From NCBI GenBank assembly GCA_029253585.1, contig JAQWZF010000008.1, forward strand, positions 1 to 37,979: a stretch of DNA of 37,979 nt, in the 5' to 3' direction. Shown piece by piece: positions 32,465-37,979 of this stretch. The position numbers and the translations under genes are program-made. The DNA comes from Gammaproteobacteria bacterium. Its GTDB lineage: Bacteria > Pseudomonadota > Gammaproteobacteria > Pseudomonadales > Pseudohongiellaceae. Positions within the stretch are counted from its first letter, which is position 1, and each line of letters begins with the position of its first letter. The notes under the pieces are model-generated. The model saw nothing but the letters and a program-made list of their open reading frames with translations. It ran no database searches and was not told the origin of the DNA.

Positions 32465-34738
32465 CTATTTTAGAATCAGTGCCGGCAGCTGCGCTGCTGT
32501 TTTAGCGACTCGACCAATGGCTTTAGCCTCAGGGTAACCAGATTCGCGCAGCTGCTTGATGCAGGCTTGCGCCTCGACATCCGGGACGCTCGCTAGCAGA
32601 CCTCCGGCTGTCTGCGGGTCGAACATCAGGTCTAAGCGTGGGTTGCCCTGGAAAGCTTCGCTATTGAATATATTATTTCTTACCAGGGCATTATCCGCGT
32701 GAAGTGAACTGAATATTCCCTGCTGTAGAGTCTCCAGTGCGCCATCTAATGCCGGCAGATCGGCCAGGCTCAATTCCACTTCTATATTGTTTGACTCAAG
32801 CATCTCGAAGAGATGGCCGGCCAGCCCAAAACCGGTAATGTCGGTGCAAGCGGTGGCCCTGTGCTGAATAAAACATTCAGCGGCCTTCCTGTTGGATAGC
32901 AACATCTGCTGCAGTGCGGCCTCCATCCAGCGATGCCGGGCCTTGAAGCGCATGTCGGCGGCTAATAGCGTGCCAGTGCCCAGGGGTTTGCAGAGGATGA
33001 TGATGTCGCCGGTGTGCATGCCATCCTTGCCGAGCAGGGCATCTCTTTCTGAGAAGCCATTGACGCACAGACCAAACACTAGCTCTTTGGACTCGGCGGA
33101 ATGACCGCCGATTAGGGTGCAGTCGTTCTCGTTTAATGCCTCGCTGCAGCCATGCATGACGTCTCTTAGTGTGGCCTTGCTAATCTTTTTGCTCGCCGCG
33201 GGAATGCCGACGATGGCAAGAGCCGAGTGCGGCATGCAGCCCATCGCATAGATATCGCTCATGCAATGATTGCTGGCAATCTTGGCAAATAACCAGGGGT
33301 CATTAATAAAGGCGCTAAGCTGGTCGACGCTCTGTAGTAAAACGCGACCATCTTCTAAATTAATAAGTGAGGCATCCTCGCTAACCGATCCGGATGAGAG
33401 TACGTCACCATTGTGCTGGCCGGGTAATTCCTGCAGCACTTCCTGCAATACGTCTCCGGCTATTTTGGCGCCACAGCCGGCACAGCGCATCGCGTGTTTG
33501 CGCAGCTGCTGCTCTGTTTCCTCGCTGACCAGGCCGTTCGCTATGTCCAGGCCATCCGGCATAGTCGGGAACTGGCTGTACTTACGCAGAAATGCGGTAT
33601 CGATAGAGTTCTTCAGCGACCAGACTGAGCGGCCCTGGAAGAATAGCTTGTTGCGTGAGGCGATAGCCTTTCTATTGGCAAGATTGATAAGGGCCAGCGC
33701 ATTTTTCTGAGGGCGATGGGGTTTTAGTTTCTTGCCTGTGGCATAGCGTAGCAGGTTCTCCGCCAGCGGCTTGCCCTGTCTTACTGCGTACACGCCAGAC
33801 TTCGGCCTGGGCTCGCCTTTGATAGTGGCAGCGTCACCTGCGGCAAAAACAAACTCATGGCTGGTGGATTGCAGAAAATCGTTCACCTCGATAAAGCCGT
33901 CGTCACCTATCGCCAGGCCAAATTCCGCTGGCCATTGCGGGATGCTTGCGCCCGTCGCATAGACTATGGAGTCGGCCTCGACTACTCGTTCATCGCTGCA
34001 ATGAATTTTCCCATTGCTAAATTTGATGACTTCATGCTCGGGGTAGACAGCGATTCCCCGCTTGGCTAATTCTGCCTTAATAAAATGTCGAACCTTGCTG
34101 TTGTGGAATTTGAGTAACTCTTCGTCTGCCGTAACGATGCCTATTTCAAGTGGCGATCCATCGAATTTCTTTATCGCGAGTTCGCTGTGAATTCGATGTT
34201 GGACGGCAAAGGCTAACTCTACACTCGCCGGCCCTCCGCCCACGATTAGGAAGCGATAGCTCTTGTTCTGGATATCTATAGTGGCGAGCATGTCTGTGCG
34301 CAAGATATCCCAGTGACGTAGAAATTGATCGATGGGTTTAATGCCAATGGCAAAATCTGCCGCGCCAGGAATCGTTGTCGCATTCGGCTTAGAGCCAATA
34401 TTTAAAGAGATGAGGTCGAACTCGATAGCTGGCCTGCCATCTAGGTGAATCGTCTTCTGTTCGAAATCGACATGACTCACTTCACTGTGTATCAGTCTCA
34501 CGCCGGCGAATTGTGCTAGTTGTCTTAGATCGATATGAATATCGTCGCGGTTGTACACGCCGCTGATGTAACCGGGAAGTGAGCCGGAGTAGGGCGTCTC
34601 TATGTCGCGACTTATCAGGCTAATGCTCAGTCCGGGGACCGAATCCATGCCGAACTTTTTCAGGACGGCAAGATGGCTGTGGCCGCCGCCGATCAAGACC
34701 AGGTGCTTTACGATTGGGCTGCTAGTATTCGATTTCAT
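32465..34738 (-). CDS. selD: FAD-dependent NDH-like oxidoreductase fused to selenophosphate synthetase
   Basis: A 757-aa fusion. Residues 1 to about 400 are a pyridine-nucleotide-disulfide/NDH-2-like flavoprotein with two dinucleotide folds (GGGHSH at 17-22, GGGPAS at 167-172, and AAGDAA at 299-304). Residues about 410-757 are SelD, which makes selenophosphate from selenide and ATP. The nucleophile is Cys422 and the partner Lys425 in CAGCGAKI, so the active site uses Cys, not selenocysteine. Such fusions are known in marine bacteria and cyanobacteria, and a role in reducing selenium to selenide has been proposed. No selA, selB, tRNA-Sec or selU is in the window, so the fate of the selenophosphate is unknown. 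Confidence 0.95.
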   Translation of the reverse strand: MKSNTSSPIVKHLVLIGGGHSHLAVLKKFGMDSVPGLSISLISRDIETPYSGSLPGYISGVYNRDDIHIDLRQLAQFAGVRLIHSEVSHVDFEQKTIHLDGRPAIEFDLISLNIGSKPNATTIPGAADFAIGIKPIDQFLRHWDILRTDMLATIDIQNKSYRFLIVGGGPASVELAFAVQHRIHSELAIKKFDGSPLEIGIVTADEELLKFHNSKVRHFIKAELAKRGIAVYPEHEVIKFSNGKIHCSDERVVEADSIVYATGASIPQWPAEFGLAIGDDGFIEVNDFLQSTSHEFVFAAGDAATIKGEPRPKSGVYAVRQGKPLAENLLRYATGKKLKPHRPQKNALALINLANRKAIASRNKLFFQGRSVWSLKNSIDTAFLRKYSQFPTMPDGLDIANGLVSEETEQQLRKHAMRCAGCGAKIAGDVLQEVLQELPGQHNGDVLSSGSVSEDASLINLEDGRVLLQSVDQLSAFINDPWLFAKIASNHCMSDIYAMGCMPHSALAIVGIPAASKKISKATLRDVMHGCSEALNENDCTLIGGHSAESKELVFGLCVNGFSERDALLGKDGMHTGDIIILCKPLGTGTLLAADMRFKARHRWMEAALQQMLLSNRKAAECFIQHRATACTDITGFGLAGHLFEMLESNNIEVELSLADLPALDGALETLQQGIFSSLHADNALVRNNIFNSEAFQGNPRLDLMFDPQTAGGLLASVPDVEAQACIKQLRESGYPEAKAIGRVAKTAAQLPALILK

Positions 34739-35064
34739 GCCTGGCTATGTTTCGACTCGATTGATTGTGAGTTACCTTGGATCTGCTTTGGGGTAATTGA
34801 TGGCCTAATCGAAATGATGAGCCCCAACAGTAAAGGGAGACCAATTCTAACTGTTAGCGCACGGCACTCAAAGCGCAATTGAGGGCCAATTGTGATTAGT
34901 ATGTCCGTGATAGAGGAAATATCTTCAACTTTGATGGTCTATTGTCCTTGAATTGCAGTAAGCTAGGCAGTCCCTGAGATTGATCCGCTCAGTGGTTACC
35001 ATACCTATAAATTAAACCAGTTCGGCCAATTTGCCGACGGGACAGGACAAAGAGGAGTGTAAGT
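34739..35064. other. Divergent selD/yceI intergenic region
   Basis: 326 bp with no gene I can support. The short open frames here are not recognisable. The yceI side has an AT-rich CTATAAATTAAA box at about 35006-35017 with no convincing -35, and a small TCGGC/GCCGA inverted repeat at 35023-35038. GAGGAG about 7 nt before the yceI ATG is a strong ribosome site. Confidence 0.4.
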
Positions 35065-35658
35065 ATGATCTCGAAATTTCTACAGGCTGGGTTAGCAGCG
35101 CTGGTAAGCTCTGTTTTATTTGTGAGCGCTGCGCAGGCTCATTGGTCATTGGATAATGAAGCATCCAGTCTTAGTTTCGTTACTGTTAAGGCTGAGCATG
35201 TCGCAGAGGCGCACAGCTTCGACAGACTCTCCGGCACTATTGGCGACAACGGTGATGTTGAAATTACTATTGAGCTGGCCAGTGTGAACACGATGATTCA
35301 AATTCGTAACGAGCGCATGCAAGAAATGCTGTTCGAGACGAATATGTTTCCCGAGGCAACTATCAGCGGTAGCATCGATCTCGATGCGCTAACCGATATG
35401 GATGCGGGTGCATCGACTGGACGACAGGTCGATTTCGAATTGTCTCTGCACGGTCAAAGCGTCGCCCTGGCTGCCGATGTGCAGATTACTCGAACTGGAG
35501 AAGGCGCTGTCGTATCGACCCTGAAGCCTATTATCGTAATGTCCGATGCGTTTGCATTGACCGCGGGCGTGGAGAAATTGCGTGAGGTGGCTGGACTGCC
35601 CAGTATCAGTCGCGCGGTTCCCGTGAGCTTTACAGTGGTGTTCGAACAAGGTCATTAG
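35065..35658 (+). CDS. YceI-family periplasmic protein
   Basis: A 197-aa protein with a Sec signal peptide (cleavage AQA/H, about residue 26) and a YceI domain: WSLDNEASSLSFVTVKAEHVAEAHSFDRLSG, MQEMLFETNMFPEATISG and a terminal VPVSFTVVFEQ. YceI domains are lipocalin-like barrels binding isoprenoid or other amphiphilic ligands. The function here is not known. Strong Shine-Dalgarno GAGGAG. It stands alone, followed by the structured intergenic region. Confidence 0.93.
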   Translation: MISKFLQAGLAALVSSVLFVSAAQAHWSLDNEASSLSFVTVKAEHVAEAHSFDRLSGTIGDNGDVEITIELASVNTMIQIRNERMQEMLFETNMFPEATISGSIDLDALTDMDAGASTGRQVDFELSLHGQSVALAADVQITRTGEGAVVSTLKPIIVMSDAFALTAGVEKLREVAGLPSISRAVPVSFTVVFEQGH

Positions 35659-35923
35659 ATTCTTAGATATCTTTAGAGAATATCTAGTTACCGCAATAGA
35701 TTAATTGCAACCCGGGTTTTGGTGGCAGGTTCAGGGGTGATGCCTGGCCGCCCGCAACAACGGGCATATTCCGGCTAACGGACCTTCGGCCCTGATTGCT
35801 CGCATGAGTCATACCCATTGCTGCGAGCTTGCTCACCGATGAATTCAAGGTCGGGCAGGATCAGCATGGCATTCGAAAAGCCTGCTCGCAGCGATGTTAG
35901 CGGGCTTTTTATTGTCTGTCGTT
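35659..35923. ncRNA. Structured intergenic element (candidate attenuator/riboswitch-like RNA)
   Basis: 265 bp between the convergent yceI and TonB-receptor genes. On the plus strand: GGCAGG (35724-35729) can pair with CCTGgCC (35743-35749). TCAGGG (35731-35736) pairs with CCCTGA (35790-35795), enclosing a GCCCG/CGGGC hairpin (35750-35765). GCTCGCA (35798-35804) pairs with TGCGAGC (35822-35828). A second GCTCGCA at 35884-35890 lies inside the terminator hairpin and could pair with the same TGCGAGC instead. The stretch 35736-35758 (GGTGA..CC...CCCGCAAC) weakly resembles the cobalamin-riboswitch core. No downstream gene lies on this strand, so it may be a free-standing RNA or a relic. Confidence 0.35.
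35876..35910 (+). terminator. Intrinsic terminator between yceI and the TonB receptor
   Basis: AAAAGCCTGCT (35876-35886) and AGCGGGCTTTT (35899-35909), one wobble pair and a 12-nt loop, followed by T. The left arm's A4 makes it usable in both directions; on the minus strand it starts 14 nt after the TonB-receptor stop, so it very likely ends that transcript. Confidence 0.82.
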
Positions 35924-37966
35924 TTAGAAGCGATACTTCAACAAGAGACGAATATGGCGTGGGTTAGAGGGGTGGAAATGGATATCTTCTACTCCGGCTG
36001 TCTCAACAGCGAGTTGTGACTCGAAGAAGTAGGCGATGTCATCGTCTTCTGCATCCATTAGGTTGAGCGCATCGATACCGATCTCCCAGTTGTTGAACGC
36101 GTAGGACACGCCGGCATGAATCAGTGTCGAGCCATCTTTCTGTACGGATTCATCTTCGGTCAGGGCGGCATCGCTAAAGTGTCGCAGGCGTAGGCTGGCA
36201 GTTAGGCCGTTATTGCCAACATGGGTTAGGCCGACGGCCACGACTTCTTCATGGGCATCGGTAATGCTATCGGCATTCGAGGGCAGTCCGCGGAAATAGC
36301 CGTTGGTTTTTGCTGCGCTGAAATCGAAGACCCAGTTTTCATTGATCTCCCAGAAGGAATTAATCTCAACACCGCGTCGGCTGGTGGGATCGCTAGGTTC
36401 TGTGGTTCCGGCGTCGCCGACGAACACCAGTTCCGAATCCGTGCGCAGCTCAAAGGCGGCGATAGCTATATTGAATCCATTCAATGTGTCGTAGCGAAAG
36501 CCAATCTCACTTCCCTTGCCCTCGACCAGAACATCTTGTGTCGCAGAAGGGTTGAGGGTAACAGGGTCGATTGTAGTTACTGCTGCTCGCACGTCGTTCG
36601 AATGGAAGCCATGACCGTAGTTTAGATAGAACTCCAGATTCTGGTTTGCACGATAGGCCAGGCCCATATTTGGCTGCCAGAGAGAGTCCTGATCGCTGCC
36701 GGAATTTGCTGCGCGCAGCGCATCCACCTCGAAAGAATAAAAGTCTACGCGCACACCGACGGTGGCGCGGAGTTTGTCCGTTAATGAGATCTGCGACTCG
36801 GCGAAGATGCCGGTGCTGAACTCTTCTGCCTCATCCTCGCGAATGCTGCTGACTCGGCGCTGACTAATGGTGTTGAACAGGTTTAATTCATTCACATCAT
36901 CATAGCGAACATCGATACCCACGGTCTCGGTGGCAGGCAGGCCAAATATCTCAGACTCGCTAGACTTGCGCAGCGAGCCACCGAATAGCCGCCGCTCATC
37001 TTCCTGCTCAAACTCATCGCCGTCAGCGGGATTATTGAGGAAGTAGGTTGGGTTGTTAATCAGGCTCATATAATAGGAGCTGGCATAGAGATTGAGATCC
37101 CAGCTATTGATCTCGAAATTTCCGGTTAGAGAAATTCTATGGGACTCACCGCCCAGGTCGGGGTCGATGAAACCGAACCGAGAGATCTGTCCGCTGTCGA
37201 CGGCACGCTGTGGTACCTGATTGGTAGAGATCCACTGAGAGTCGTAGGCAGAGAAGGTTATGCGGCTGGGAATGTTTGCAAGGGTGCCGGTGTATTTAAG
37301 CAGGCCGTTAAATTTGCGTACGTCCTGATCCAGATCGAAGTGTCCGTTAGACTGATGGTGCTCGAAGGCGGCCAGTAGTGTGCCTTCCTCGAGTTGATAG
37401 GAATTAGCCGTAACCAGACGCATCTCATCTTCCAGGCCGAAGGTTATTTCCGTGAAGCTTTCCGCCAGCGCGTCATAGGTCTTCATCGAATTCGAGCCGG
37501 CCAGTGAGAAGTCACCGGTGTCGGCGAAGTAGGGGCCTTTCTGAAACTCTACTCTCTCGATGATCTCGGGAATGATGAAATTCAGGTCCATATAACCCTG
37601 AGCATGGGCGTGGGTGCGAAAATTAACCGGCATGCCATCGAAGTAGGTCGAGAAATCCGAGCCATGATCGAGGTTTATGCCGCGCAGGAAGTACTGGTTC
37701 GCCTTGCCGGGACCGCTGTGCTGTGTGGCGATCATGCCGGGAACGACTTCCACCAGCTCGGCGACCCGGGACAGCGGCCTGGTAGAAAAATCACTGTAGC
37801 CGACAACGCCCTGTGAGGCTGAGTCAGAAGTCCCCAGCAGTTGCAGGGAGCGTCCCCAGACGATGACCTCTTCGATCTGCTCAGTGCTTTGAGAAAAGGC
37901 TGCCTGAGTAGCTAGGGAAAAGATGATAGAGGTACAGACTGCTGGCAGATAGATACGAATGGTCAC
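35924..37966 (-). CDS. TonB-dependent outer-membrane receptor
   Basis: A 680-aa receptor that takes a ligand across the outer membrane using TonB-ExbB-ExbD energy. Signal peptide to about residue 26, TonB box EEVIVWG at 32-38, plug domain (about 55-175) with LRGINLDHG (94-102) and a His-containing stretch (RTHAHAQGYMD, His119/His121), then a 22-strand barrel ending in YRF. The start is GTG at 37966, with TAAGGA at the window edge. The ligand is unknown; the His-containing plug is a feature of a receptor group sometimes linked to metal complexes, which is only an inference. Upstream control lies outside the window. Confidence 0.93.
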   Translation of the reverse strand: MTIRIYLPAVCTSIIFSLATQAAFSQSTEQIEEVIVWGRSLQLLGTSDSASQGVVGYSDFSTRPLSRVAELVEVVPGMIATQHSGPGKANQYFLRGINLDHGSDFSTYFDGMPVNFRTHAHAQGYMDLNFIIPEIIERVEFQKGPYFADTGDFSLAGSNSMKTYDALAESFTEITFGLEDEMRLVTANSYQLEEGTLLAAFEHHQSNGHFDLDQDVRKFNGLLKYTGTLANIPSRITFSAYDSQWISTNQVPQRAVDSGQISRFGFIDPDLGGESHRISLTGNFEINSWDLNLYASSYYMSLINNPTYFLNNPADGDEFEQEDERRLFGGSLRKSSESEIFGLPATETVGIDVRYDDVNELNLFNTISQRRVSSIREDEAEEFSTGIFAESQISLTDKLRATVGVRVDFYSFEVDALRAANSGSDQDSLWQPNMGLAYRANQNLEFYLNYGHGFHSNDVRAAVTTIDPVTLNPSATQDVLVEGKGSEIGFRYDTLNGFNIAIAAFELRTDSELVFVGDAGTTEPSDPTSRRGVEINSFWEINENWVFDFSAAKTNGYFRGLPSNADSITDAHEEVVAVGLTHVGNNGLTASLRLRHFSDAALTEDESVQKDGSTLIHAGVSYAFNNWEIGIDALNLMDAEDDDIAYFFESQLAVETAGVEDIHFHPSNPRHIRLLLKYRF

Positions 37967-37979
37967 GGTAATTTCCTTA

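Noticed and set aside
33460..33490. Selenocysteine codon in the SelD active site
   Set aside because: The frame has no internal TGA; the catalytic position is an ordinary Cys codon.
35850..35950. A signal-peptide-like reading (HSKSLLAAMLAGFLLS) on the plus strand
   Set aside because: It falls on the terminator hairpin, has no ribosome site and runs antisense into the TonB-receptor gene; coincidence is likely.

Overview
The window looks like chromosomal DNA of a free-living gammaproteobacterium. Two blocks keep the gene order I know from Pseudomonas: tRNA-Gln / ispE / lolB / TPR lipoprotein // hemA / prfA / prmC / moeB, and gatB-gatA-gatC // mreB-mreC-mreD / maf / rng / yhdP. The moderate GC content, the TonB-dependent receptor and the SelD fusion would fit a marine Cellvibrionales/OMG-type lineage, but the genus cannot be fixed from this window. 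I see no phage, insertion sequence, CRISPR array or rRNA.

Left part (1-22146, housekeeping). A tRNA-Gln(UUG) and the tightly coupled minus-strand genes TPR lipoprotein-lolB-ispE (ATGA overlaps) diverge from hemA-prfA-prmC-moeB. Together these cover isoprenoid and tetrapyrrole precursors, lipoprotein localisation, translation termination and sulfur-carrier activation. rhlB has a good sigma70 promoter and converges, with overlapping stop codons, on a minus-strand operon gatC-gatA-gatB plus a PA4642-like small protein. Divergently, mreBCD-maf-rng-yhdP encode rod-shape determination, a nucleotide pyrophosphatase, RNase G and a giant AsmA-like envelope protein. The true start of mreC appears to be an AUC codon.

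Right part (22147-37979, accessory-like). The Pseudomonas-type order stops after yhdP. There follow a decayed RND adaptor gene, a DUF445 membrane protein (again apparently AUC-started), a TetR regulator behind a CRP-like site, and an orphan ExbD with tandem repeats before its start. Next comes a two-gene operon of a class II aldolase/SDR fusion and MtnA, probably a route for disposing of 5-deoxy- or 5-methylthio-pentose phosphate. After that come hinT, a coupled glutaminyl cyclase-yjbQ-lipoprotein aminopeptidase operon, a TPR protein, a VOC protein, an NDH-like/SelD fusion, a YceI-like periplasmic protein and a TonB-dependent receptor at the edge.

The observations I rate highest are the aldolase-SDR/mtnA operon, the two apparent AUC start codons, and a roughly 200-nt structured intergenic element (35711-35910). 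That element has attenuator-like alternative pairings and a weak resemblance to a cobalamin-riboswitch core, and sits between yceI and the TonB receptor.
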